Assembly: GCA_947457085.1 (NCBI GenBank)
Contig: CANGUS010000105.1
Location: forward strand, 1-6,467
Reading direction: 5' to 3'
DNA from: Bacteroidota bacterium
GTDB taxonomy: Bacteria > Bacteroidota > Bacteroidia > Chitinophagales > Chitinophagaceae
DNA length: 6,467 bases
The notes beneath the pieces are model-generated. The model was not told where the DNA came from. It did not search any database and saw only the letters and a program-made list of their open reading frames with translations. Each line of letters begins with the position of its first letter. Positions within the stretch are counted from its first letter, which is position 1. Made by a program: the position numbers and the translations under genes. This document shows, piece after piece, positions 1-5,951 of this stretch.

Positions 1-1049
1 TAAAAAAAGTAAAAAGTATTCGTTCGTTAAGTTTTGTCCAAGGCACGTTTGTCAATTTAATGCGTCAAAGCATATTATTTATTTTAGCTTATTTAGTTTT
101 CCATAAACATTTAACCTTGGGTCAAATGATGACCATGCAATTTTTCTCTTTCTTTATTTTCGGGCCCTTACAAGAGTTAGGAAATATTATTTTAGCCTAT
201 CGAGAAGCTGAAACGTCATTGAATAATTTTGAAACATTGATGAATACGCCTGTTGAACCTAAACCTGATTTCCCCAAAACCATTGGTCATATAGAAGAAT
301 TAAGTTTCGATAAAGTGAGTTTTAAACACGCAACAGCTAAAAACTATGCCTTAAATCAAATTTCTTTTACTGTAAATAAGGGAGAAACCATTGCATTTGT
401 TGGCCCATCTGGCTCTGGAAAAACCACATTGGTGAAATTGTTAGTTGGTTTATATCATCCAGCAGAAGGCGTTATTTTATACAATAAAGTCCCTTATATA
501 GAATTAGATATTGAGGCATTTCGTCATCAAATAGGTTTTGTTACACAAGACACTCAATTATTTGCAGGCTCAATTCGAGAAAATTTATTATTTGTGAGTC
601 CAAATGCAACAGATGAAGAAATGATACAAGCTTTAACAAAAGCAGCAGCGCACACATTATTAAGCAGGGCTGAAAATGGATTAGATACTGTAATTGGTGA
701 GGGTGGTATGAAAATTAGTGGCGGAGAAAAACAGCGACTTTCTATAGCGCGTGCATTGCTTCGTCATCCTAAATTATTGGTATTTGATGAAGCTACTTCC
801 GCATTAGATTCTATCACGGAAGAAGCAATTACCAATACGGTAAAATCTATTTCTGATGAAAAAGAACAAATCAATATATTAATCGCGCATCGCTTGTCAA
901 CCATTATGCATGCCGACAGAATTTATGTATTGGAGAAAGGGAAGGTAGTAGAAATGGGAAGCCACGCTGATTTAGTAGAAATGAAAGGCTTGTATTATGC
1001 TATGTGGAGACAACAAATAGGTGAAAGATCGATTGATTCTTTGGATTGA
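1..1049 (+). CDS. ABC transporter, permease-ATPase fusion (5' end missing)
   Basis: This is the C-terminal part of an exporter-type (MsbA/type IV-like) ABC protein. The frame is open from base 3 to the left edge with no stop, so the ATG at 60 is an internal methionine and the true start lies outside the window. Counting from that Met, residues 3-45 are hydrophobic and look like the last membrane helices, and about 80-320 form the nucleotide-binding domain. Walker A is GPSGSGKT (115-122), the Q-loop Gln is 163, the signature is ISGGEKQ (219-225), Walker B is LLVFDE (239-244), the D-loop is SALD (247-250) and the switch His is 277. All catalytic motifs are intact, so the ATPase should be active. 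The substrate cannot be read from this part; lipid, drug or peptide export are all possible. The following gene starts 61 bases downstream. Confidence 0.93.
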   Translation, partial: KKVKSIRSLSFVQGTFVNLMRQSILFILAYLVFHKHLTLGQMMTMQFFSFFIFGPLQELGNIILAYREAETSLNNFETLMNTPVEPKPDFPKTIGHIEELSFDKVSFKHATAKNYALNQISFTVNKGETIAFVGPSGSGKTTLVKLLVGLYHPAEGVILYNKVPYIELDIEAFRHQIGFVTQDTQLFAGSIRENLLFVSPNATDEEMIQALTKAAAHTLLSRAENGLDTVIGEGGMKISGGEKQRLSIARALLRHPKLLVFDEATSALDSITEEAITNTVKSISDEKEQINILIAHRLSTIMHADRIYVLEKGKVVEMGSHADLVEMKGLYYAMWRQQIGERSIDSLD

Positions 1050-1067
1050 TTGTAACCAGTGTTACAA
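1050..1067. repeat. Perfect inverted repeat TTGTAAC-CAGT-GTTACAA
   Basis: Two 7-base arms with a 4-base loop begin at the base after the ABC transporter stop codon. No T-run follows on either strand, so a standard intrinsic terminator is unlikely. The right arm lies about 20 bases upstream of the candidate -7 box for the DUF983 gene, where the -33 element would be expected, so an operator is a reasonable alternative. It could also be a short RNA hairpin protecting the transporter mRNA. Confidence 0.5.
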
Positions 1068-1087
1068 AAGTAAAAAAATGAAATCTT

Positions 1088-1095
1088 TAACTTTG
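1088..1095 (+). promoter_or_regulatory. Candidate Bacteroidota -7 box TAACTTTG for the DUF983 gene
   Basis: The sequence matches the TAnnTTTG consensus of the Bacteroidota primary sigma factor and lies 15 bases before the ATG at 1111. No clear TTG -33 element is present at the expected distance; that place is taken by the right arm of the 1050-1067 inverted repeat. Transcription would start near 1101, giving a very short A-rich leader without a Shine-Dalgarno. Confidence 0.45.
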
Positions 1096-1110
1096 TAAAT
1101 TAAAAAAATA

Positions 1111-1521
1111 ATGTCAGAAACTACACCTAATAAATTAGTCAGTATGGCTAAACAAAAATGTCCGAATTGTAGAAAAGGAGGCATGTTTACCAATAAGAGT
1201 ATATTTCCTTTAGGTAAAATGATGGATATGCCTGAACATTGTCCTCATTGTGGTCAAAAATATGAAATTGAAATTGGTTTTTGGTACGGAACTGGCTATG
1301 TGAGTTATGCAATCAGTGTAGGTTTATTTTTTACAACAGCTATTTTATTTGCAATTTTTTACGGATTTTCTTATAAAAACAATTCTATTTTTATTTTTTT
1401 AGGATTAGCCATTGGATTGATGGTTTTATTACAGCCATTTATTATGCGCTATTCCAGAGTTATTTGGTTAAGTGTTTTTGTAAAATATCAATCCAATGAA
1501 AAAATAGAAAGAGAATCGTAG
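1111..1521 (+). CDS. DUF983 family membrane protein
   Basis: This 136-residue protein matches the DUF983 family as I know it: an N-terminal zinc-ribbon-like pair of CxxC knuckles (Cys17/Cys20 in CPNC and Cys44/Cys47 in CPHC), then the conserved GFWYGTGYVSY stretch (57-67), then two hydrophobic helices at about 62-85 and 92-111. The cytoplasmic or periplasmic side of the cysteine domain cannot be decided here. The biochemical role of the family is not established. The ATG at 1111 follows an A-rich leader, and the first knuckle begins only 16 residues later. A candidate promoter at 1088-1095 suggests transcription partly independent of the ABC transporter. Nothing is broken or unusual in the protein. 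Confidence 0.88.
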   Translation: MSETTPNKLVSMAKQKCPNCRKGGMFTNKSIFPLGKMMDMPEHCPHCGQKYEIEIGFWYGTGYVSYAISVGLFFTTAILFAIFYGFSYKNNSIFIFLGLAIGLMVLLQPFIMRYSRVIWLSVFVKYQSNEKIERES

Positions 1522-1593
1522 CTTGTCTTTAGAAATTTTATTTTTTATTTCAATTTTATGGATTTTTGGATAATAGATATGGATTATATATTC

Positions 1594-1620
1594 ATTATTT
1601 AATAATTAATTGATATTTTG
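1594..1620 (+). promoter_or_regulatory. Weak promoter region of the DUF2147 gene
   Basis: The 119-base gap before the DUF2147 gene holds TATTTTG at 1614-1620, one base short of the TAnnTTTG -7 consensus and 20 bases before the ATG. Immediately upstream is the palindrome ATTATT-T-AATAAT (1594-1606). No -33 TTG is evident. Both elements are of low information in such AT-rich DNA. Confidence 0.25.
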
Positions 1621-1640
1621 CACTTCTAAAATATACTAAA

Positions 1641-2090
1641 ATGAAATTGATATTCACCATAGTAGTTATTCTTTTGCTTTCTTTTACTTTAAAAGCTCAA
1701 AAAGCTGATGATATCATTGGTAATTGGAAAAATGGTGAAGGCACAGGAATTATTCAAATATATAAATCTCAGGCTGGTCATTATGCAGGAAAAATTATTT
1801 GGTTAAAAGAACCGATAGATCCAGAAACTGGGAAACCAAAATTAGATAAGCGAAACCCTGATAAATCAAAACAGTTAAATCCTACATTAGGGTTAGTGAA
1901 TATGTGGGGTTTTATATTTGATGAAGAAGATAAACAGTGGAAAGATGGTACAATTTATGACCCTAAAACTGGGAAAGAATATTCTTGTAAGGCAGAAATG
2001 AAAAAAAATAATGTATTAGAAGTAAGGGGGTATATAGGTGTTTCTGTTTTTGGCAGAACGGATACTTGGACCAGAATGGTTAAAAAGTAG
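1641..2090 (+). CDS. Secreted DUF2147 family protein
   Basis: This is a 149-residue exported protein. Residues 1-19 form a signal peptide (Lys2, hydrophobic core 3-17, likely cleavage after Ala19 before Gln20). The mature part of about 130 residues carries the DUF2147 pattern from end to end: GNWK at 27-30, YAGKIIWLKEP at 48-58, DPETGKP at 60-66, NPD at 72-74, W100 with DGTIYDPKTGKEYSC at 102-116, and the C-terminal VRGYIGVSVFGRTDTWTR at 128-145. Family members are small beta-rich proteins, probably lipocalin-like barrels, of unknown function and common in Bacteroidota and Proteobacteria. The site of action should be the periplasm or the outside, as no lipobox or membrane anchor is seen. Its stop codon lies one base from the stop of the facing gene. 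Confidence 0.9.
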   Translation: MKLIFTIVVILLLSFTLKAQKADDIIGNWKNGEGTGIIQIYKSQAGHYAGKIIWLKEPIDPETGKPKLDKRNPDKSKQLNPTLGLVNMWGFIFDEEDKQWKDGTIYDPKTGKEYSCKAEMKKNNVLEVRGYIGVSVFGRTDTWTRMVKK

Positions 2091-2091
2091 T

Positions 2092-3081
2092 CTAAGGGCT
2101 AACAAAGTTTATGCCTATATTGAAGTAGGGAGCATTGCCAAAATTATTTTTTAAAATTTCATTTTTCTCTTGCCCGTCATACTTGTTTACTAAATTAAAT
2201 CTGCCATTTATTCTGTAACCAGCTTGTGCACTCAACCAAAAAAATCCTTTTAATCTTTTCTCAAATACGACTCTAGGTTTTATTTCACCGCGTTGTAGAA
2301 ATTGATCGTTTTGTATTAAATCGAATTGCTGGCCTTCCAATTCATATCCAGCTAAGAGCATAGAATTTGTTGAGAAATTGTATCTTAGATGTGCTCTAGC
2401 AGGAAACAAACATTCCATACCCCATTGTTCATCAAATGTTTTATTATATAAAAGGATAGGTACTATTAATGGCCTTCCGAGACGATAGGTTCTAGAAAGA
2501 CCTATAGCTAACATACGATAATCACCTTTTTTCCAACCATACATTACGCTCCCATAAACTGTTAATCCAGATTTTGAAAATGCCCAACTGTTATCATTAT
2601 CAATTGTGGAAACATCAAGGTTGGCTTGTGCTATAATAAAATTTTTTGCATTGAGTGGTTTAAATGCAGTAAGATTGAAAGATTCAGTACCTATGCTATT
2701 AGTGTATATTTGACTCATAGACTTATCCAATGATGTGTACTGGCTTTGAATTTTAGATGACCAATAATTCAAGCCGAAGTTCAGAATTAAATTGTTTTTA
2801 CTATATGCTAAAAAGCTAGTAGTTACTCTTAAACCACCCATTGAATTTATTGTATGAGATGGGTCAAAAGAATTACTCGAAGTAAAACTCAAGTTGTGCT
2901 CATAGCCAATACCATACATTTTTGTAGGAGTTTGATTTAATACTTTTTGAGTACAAAATTTCGTCACATTTGCGCCATCTTCAAATTGAGAAGGGTCAAA
3001 AAAATCATTGTTAGTAGTGTCTTGTGCAAAGGAAAGTGAGCTGCAAAAAATCGTAGTTAGTAATAAAAAAAATCCTTTCAT
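2092..3081 (-). CDS. Predicted outer-membrane beta-barrel protein (DUF6268-like)
   Basis: I chose the ATG at 3081 (329 residues) because it starts directly with a signal peptide: Lys2, hydrophobic core 4-18, likely cleavage after Ala19 in SFAQ. The longer frame from 3114 would put 11 residues ahead of it and overlap fabG by 22 bases. The mature protein is made of alternating hydrophobic/polar strands rich in Tyr, Phe, Asn and Gly, with tight turns, as in an outer-membrane barrel. The best landmark is residues 197-235: RTYRLGRPLIVPILLYNK, then WGMECLFPARAHLRYN. This reminds me of the DUF6268 family, but I could not test that. The last residue is Pro and the nearest aromatic is Phe326, so the usual C-terminal aromatic is missing. 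It starts 11 bases after fabG, so the two are very likely co-transcribed. Function is unknown. Confidence 0.75.
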   Translation of the reverse strand: MKGFFLLLTTIFCSSLSFAQDTTNNDFFDPSQFEDGANVTKFCTQKVLNQTPTKMYGIGYEHNLSFTSSNSFDPSHTINSMGGLRVTTSFLAYSKNNLILNFGLNYWSSKIQSQYTSLDKSMSQIYTNSIGTESFNLTAFKPLNAKNFIIAQANLDVSTIDNDNSWAFSKSGLTVYGSVMYGWKKGDYRMLAIGLSRTYRLGRPLIVPILLYNKTFDEQWGMECLFPARAHLRYNFSTNSMLLAGYELEGQQFDLIQNDQFLQRGEIKPRVVFEKRLKGFFWLSAQAGYRINGRFNLVNKYDGQEKNEILKNNFGNAPYFNIGINFVSP

Positions 3082-3092
3082 GCTAACTTGAA

Positions 3093-3848
3093 TTAAATGT
3101 TCAATCCACCACAAACACTAATCGTTTGGCCAGTAATATAATTGCCCATATCAGAAGCTAAAAATAAAGCGGTATTTGCAATGTCTTCAGCACTTGCAAA
3201 ACGGCCTAGAGGAATACCGGCCTTGTATTTATCAGCCCCTTCTCCATTTTGTAAGTAAGAGGTCATATCTGTTTCTACGAAGCCAGGTGCAATAGCATTA
3301 CAACGAATGTTTCGGCTACCGATTTCTTTAGCCACTGATTTTGTAAAACCAATAACCCCTGCTTTACTAGCTGCATAACTACTTTGCCCAGCGTTGCCCA
3401 TTTCTCCAATCACCGAACTCATATTAATAATGCTGCCAGCTTTTGCTTTCATCATAGGACGCATTACTTGTTTGGTCATATTAAAAACAGATTTTAAATT
3501 TATATCCATAACATCATCCCATTGCTCTTCAGTCATGCGTAGCAATAAATTATCTTTAGAAATTCCAGCATTATTTACGCAAATATCAACAGTTCCAAAA
3601 TCTTTCACAACCTCAGAAACAAAATTTTCACAGTCAGCAAAACTTCCTGCATTACTTTTATAAGCATTGGCTTTAACACCCATTGAAATACATTTTTCTA
3701 CTAATAATTTACTACGTTCAGCACTGCTGTCGCTGATATAAGTAAATGCAATGTGACAACCCTGCTCGGCAAATTTTAACACGATTGCTTCCCCAATTCC
3801 TCTACTACCTCCTGTTATGATAGCTACTTTATTTTCTAATAATTTCAC
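3093..3848 (-). CDS. fabG: 3-oxoacyl-[ACP] reductase FabG
   Basis: FabG reduces 3-oxoacyl-ACP to 3-hydroxyacyl-ACP with NADPH in each round of cytoplasmic type II fatty-acid elongation. The GTG at 3848 is chosen as start: it gives 251 residues beginning MKLLENKVAIITGG, as FabG proteins normally do, whereas the longer frame opens with TTG at 3896 and adds 16 unmatched residues. There is no in-frame ATG between them. Numbered from the GTG, the classical SDR motifs are TGGSRGIG (12-19, cofactor), NNAG (92-95), Asn117, and the Ser145/Tyr158/Lys162 triad in SSVIGEMGNAGQSSYAASK. The MGNAGQ stretch and the C-terminal ITGQTISVCGG (238-248) favour FabG over other SDRs. It lies downstream of tag (93-base gap) and 11 bases before the barrel protein gene. 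Another NADPH-dependent SDR role is less likely but not excluded. Confidence 0.9.
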   Translation of the reverse strand: MKLLENKVAIITGGSRGIGEAIVLKFAEQGCHIAFTYISDSSAERSKLLVEKCISMGVKANAYKSNAGSFADCENFVSEVVKDFGTVDICVNNAGISKDNLLLRMTEEQWDDVMDINLKSVFNMTKQVMRPMMKAKAGSIINMSSVIGEMGNAGQSSYAASKAGVIGFTKSVAKEIGSRNIRCNAIAPGFVETDMTSYLQNGEGADKYKAGIPLGRFASAEDIANTALFLASDMGNYITGQTISVCGGLNI

Positions 3849-3903
3849 TTTGTTTAATTTTAAATGATGAAATAATTTTAATTCTTTGATGTGCAAATTA
3901 ATA

Positions 3904-3923
3904 CTTCATTTTATTTATTGAAG
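3904..3923. repeat. Short inverted repeat CTTCA-N10-TGAAG upstream of fabG
   Basis: Two 5-base arms with an AT-only 10-base spacer lie in the 93-base gap between tag and fabG. On the minus strand the right-hand side runs into TTAATTTG, a 7-of-8 match to the TAnnTTTG box, about 50 bases before the GTG start. This could be an internal fabG promoter with a small operator, or chance in AT-rich DNA. Confidence 0.25.
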
Positions 3924-3941
3924 CATTTTAATGATAAATGT

Positions 3942-4508
3942 TTACAAATCTGGATATCTAAAACAATCAACTAGGTGGTCGTTTACCAAGCCTGCAGCCT
4001 GCATGTATGCATAAATGATGGTTGATCCTACAAATTTAAAACCTCTTTTGTATAAATCTTTGCTTAAAGCATCACTTTCAGAAGACGTAGCTCTAATATC
4101 TTGATGTGATTTGCATTTATTCACAATTGTTTCATTGTTTACGAATTGCCATACATAAGTATCAAAACTTCCAAATTGTTGTTGAATTAACATAAATGCT
4201 TTTGCATTGGATATGGATGCATTTATTTTCAAGCGATTACGAATAATTCCAGCATTTAGCATTAATTCTTCAACTTTGGCTTCGTCATACTTAGCTATTT
4301 TTTTGTAGTTAAAATTGTCAAAAGCATTCTTAAAATGTATTCTTTTGTGCAAAATGGTTTTCCAACTCAGCCCTGCTTGAAAGGTATCTAATAATATAAA
4401 TTCAAAATGTTTCGCATCATCATGAACCGGATTTCCCCACTCATGATCATGATATTGAACCATTAATTCATCATTTCCAGGCCAATAACACGTTTTAATA
4501 TTCTTCAT
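3942..4508 (-). CDS. tag: DNA-3-methyladenine glycosylase I
   Basis: Tag removes 3-methyladenine from alkylated DNA as the first step of base-excision repair. The frame opens at 4529, but the second ATG at 4508 gives 188 residues, close to E. coli Tag (187), with the first zinc ligand at residue 7; I prefer it, though 4529 is possible. Numbered from 4508, the four zinc ligands seen in Tag are present: Cys7, His20 (YHDHEWG), and His and Cys in the C-terminal NDHLVDC. Other signatures are QAGLSW (44-49), AGIIRNRLKI, SDALSKDLYKRGFKFVG and YAYMQAAGLVNDH. Two positions differ from E. coli Tag by my hand alignment: Glu38 is Asp41 and Tyr13 is Met16, while the Trp6, Tyr16 and Trp46 equivalents are kept. 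It is divergent from efp and first of three minus-strand genes; no Ada-type operator was recognised. Confidence 0.92.
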   Translation of the reverse strand: MKNIKTCYWPGNDELMVQYHDHEWGNPVHDDAKHFEFILLDTFQAGLSWKTILHKRIHFKNAFDNFNYKKIAKYDEAKVEELMLNAGIIRNRLKINASISNAKAFMLIQQQFGSFDTYVWQFVNNETIVNKCKSHQDIRATSSESDALSKDLYKRGFKFVGSTIIYAYMQAAGLVNDHLVDCFRYPDL

Positions 4509-4620
4509 AGAACTATTATTTAAGGGCATAAAAATAGTTGATAATAATTACGGTTGATTTTTTTTGAATGAAAAAACAAAAACGAAGAAGTCAATTAATA
4601 TGTGTTTCTATTAGATATTA

Positions 4621-4651
4621 TTAACTAATTGTATATATATTTGCTAGTTAA
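4621..4651. repeat. Perfect inverted repeat TTAACTA-N17-TAGTTAA around the efp -7 box
   Basis: The 7-base arms at 4621-4627 and 4645-4651 are exact reverse complements and are 24 bases apart centre to centre, a little over two helical turns. The candidate efp -7 box lies in the spacer, and the right arm falls where transcription should begin. A dimeric regulator bound here would block RNA polymerase. The gap is divergent, so a bound protein could also affect tag. Confidence 0.5.
4636..4643 (+). promoter_or_regulatory. Candidate -7 box TATATTTG of the efp-accB(-accC) transcript
   Basis: This is a full match to TAnnTTTG, 31 bases before the efp ATG, in the 145-base divergent gap between tag and efp. 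The expected -33 TTG is not exact; TTA at 4611-4613 is 22 bases upstream. Transcription would start near 4650 and leave an A-rich leader of about 25 bases. No comparable box was found facing tag. Confidence 0.5.
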
Positions 4652-4674
4652 ATCAAATAAAAAAAGTATTTAGT

Positions 4675-5241
4675 ATGGCAACAACAGCAGATATGCGTTC
4701 AGGCTTAATTATCAAATTAGATAACAGTTTATATTCAGTAGTAGAATTTGGGCAAAATAAAACAGCACGTTCCGCAGCAAAAGTATGGGCAAAATTAAAA
4801 GGTGTCGACAACGCAAGAACGATTGAACACACTTGGAATAGTGGAGAAACAATCAGCGTAGTAAGAGTTGAGAAGAAAACATATCAATATCTGTACAAAG
4901 ATGAAACGGGATATAGTTTTATGGATAATGAAACCTTTGAGCAAATCACAGTTGCTGAAAATTTAGTAAATGCGCCTCAATTTTTAAAAGATGGCCAAGA
5001 AGTGACTGTGTTTACCAATGGTGAAACAGACATGCCAATAAGCGTGGAATTGCCAGATAAAATTGAAGTATTGGTTACTTACAGTGAGCCTGGAATGAAA
5101 GGGGACACTGCTACAAAAACATTAAAACCAGCTACTATAGAAACTGGTGCTACCGTAAATGTTCCATTGTTTGTAAACGAAGGAGAAACAATTCGTATAA
5201 GTACTAAAACAGGTGATTACGTAGAAAGAGTAAAATCGTAA
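4675..5241 (+). CDS. efp: Elongation factor P, Arg32 loop type
   Basis: EF-P binds stalled ribosomes between the P and E sites and rescues synthesis of polyproline stretches. The 188-residue length, TADMRSG start (4-10), MDNETFEQ (83-90), the ISVELP segment (122-127), GDTATKTLKPATIETGA (143-159), VPLFVNEGE (163-171) and the final TGDYVERVK (179-187) cover all three domains. The ATG at 4675 is the family start. The odd part is the domain I loop that reaches toward the peptidyl-transferase centre. The usual KPGKG, with a modified lysine at its tip, reads KTARSAAK at 29-36, so the tip is Arg32 (CGT at 4768-4770) and both loop glycines are absent. The arrangement resembles the KSGRNAA loop of Pseudomonas EF-P, where Arg32 is rhamnosylated by EarP. 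No modification enzyme is encoded in the window. It is followed 47 bases later by accB. Confidence 0.95.
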   Translation: MATTADMRSGLIIKLDNSLYSVVEFGQNKTARSAAKVWAKLKGVDNARTIEHTWNSGETISVVRVEKKTYQYLYKDETGYSFMDNETFEQITVAENLVNAPQFLKDGQEVTVFTNGETDMPISVELPDKIEVLVTYSEPGMKGDTATKTLKPATIETGATVNVPLFVNEGETIRISTKTGDYVERVKS

Positions 5242-5280
5242 TTAATCAATTATTAATCATTTAAATTTATTCATTTAAAT
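5241..5280. repeat. Two direct repeats filling the efp-accB gap
   Basis: ATTAATCA occurs at 5241-5248 and 5252-5259 (11-base period), followed by TCATTTAAAT at 5257-5266 and 5271-5280 (14-base period). ATTTAAAT is also its own reverse complement. No hairpin plus T-run is present, so read-through from efp into accB is likely. Confidence 0.4.
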
Positions 5281-5288
5281 ATAAAATC

Positions 5289-5951
5289 ATGGCAAAAGCA
5301 AAAAAAGTGGCCCCTAAAAAAGTGCCAATAAAATCGTCTTTAAAAGTTGCAACAAAATCTGTGCCGACAAAAAAAACTTCTAGTGCACCTTCAAAAAAAC
5401 CAGTTGCACCTAAAAAGCCGGTTGCCGTTTCAACCATTTCTAAAAATGCACCGAATGCAATTTTTAACATTGAAGAAATTAATAACTTAATTAATGCAGT
5501 GAATCATTCTAATGTGAATGAATTAAAATTAGAAAAAGGTGATTTTAAAATTACCATTCGTCAAGGCGGTTCAGTAGTTGTTAGCCAAGCAGCGCCTCAA
5601 GTTGTACATGCTGCACCTGTAACAGCTGCACCTGTAACAGCTGCCCCAACCGCTCCTGTAGCAGCCCCCGCACCCGCACCTACCGCACCAACAGCTGAGG
5701 TAGTAGCAGATAACTTAATTACTATTAAATCCCCAATGATAGGTACTTTCTATCGTTCATCTGGTCCAGGAAAACCTGTGTTTGTGAATGTAGGTGACGA
5801 AATTAAAGAAGGACAGGTTTTATGCATAGTTGAAGCGATGAAGTTGTTCAATGAAATTGAAAGTGAAATAAGTGGTAAAATTGTAAAAGTATTGGTTGAT
5901 GATGCATCTCCTATTGAGTATGACCAACCTTTATTTTTGGTACAACCTTAA
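5289..5951 (+). CDS. accB: Acetyl-CoA carboxylase biotin carboxyl carrier protein with basic N-terminal extension
   Basis: AccB carries biotin between biotin carboxylase (AccC) and carboxyltransferase in malonyl-CoA synthesis. At 220 residues it is longer than the usual 150-170. Residues 1-60 are a Lys/Ala/Pro/Ser-rich segment with 15 lysines and no Asp or Glu. Residues 61-91 (IEEINNLI...LEKGDFKITIRQ) match where AccB proteins normally begin. Residues 101-137 are an Ala/Pro linker. Residues 143-220 are the biotinyl domain: SPMIGTFYRSSGPGKPVF (148-165) contains the thumb region seen in AccB, and EAMKL (182-186) places biotin on Lys185. No other ATG lies in frame before the conserved part, so the extension appears genuinely coded, with the ATG at 5289 preceded by an A-rich leader. 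It sits between efp and accC, as is common in bacteria. Confidence 0.95.
   Translation: MAKAKKVAPKKVPIKSSLKVATKSVPTKKTSSAPSKKPVAPKKPVAVSTISKNAPNAIFNIEEINNLINAVNHSNVNELKLEKGDFKITIRQGGSVVVSQAAPQVVHAAPVTAAPVTAAPTAPVAAPAPAPTAPTAEVVADNLITIKSPMIGTFYRSSGPGKPVFVNVGDEIKEGQVLCIVEAMKLFNEIESEISGKIVKVLVDDASPIEYDQPLFLVQP
5610..5639 (+). repeat. accB: 15-bp tandem repeat in the accB linker
   Basis: GCTGCACCTGTAACA occurs twice without mismatch, and a third copy begins GCTGC. It encodes AAPVT-AAPVT-AAP within the flexible linker (residues 108-120). The unit is a multiple of three, so copy-number change would alter linker length without shifting the frame. Confidence 0.8.

Noticed and set aside
60..62. ATG at 60 as start of the ABC transporter
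   Set aside because: The same frame is open upstream to the window edge, and the protein would begin inside its membrane domain; the gene is simply cut by the window.
1176..1185. AGGAGG followed by ATG inside the DUF983 gene, resembling a Shine-Dalgarno and start
   Set aside because: It encodes the conserved RKGGM after the first CxxC; starting there would remove one zinc knuckle, and genes in this window do not otherwise use Shine-Dalgarno sites.
1532..1551. GAAAT/ATTTC pair with T-rich loop after the DUF983 gene, as a terminator
   Set aside because: A 5-base AT-rich stem with a 10-base loop is too weak, and no T-run follows the stem.
3082..3114. Upstream extension of the barrel-protein gene to 3114
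   Set aside because: It would overlap fabG and bury the signal peptide behind 11 residues; the ATG at 3081 gives a normal signal sequence.
3394..3663. 89-residue plus-strand frame
   Set aside because: It lies entirely antisense to the conserved core of fabG and has no family resemblance.
5267..5470. 67-residue minus-strand frame rich in Phe, Gly and Thr
   Set aside because: It is the antisense reading of the Lys/Ala/Pro-rich start of accB; its Phe-rich composition comes from the AAA codons.
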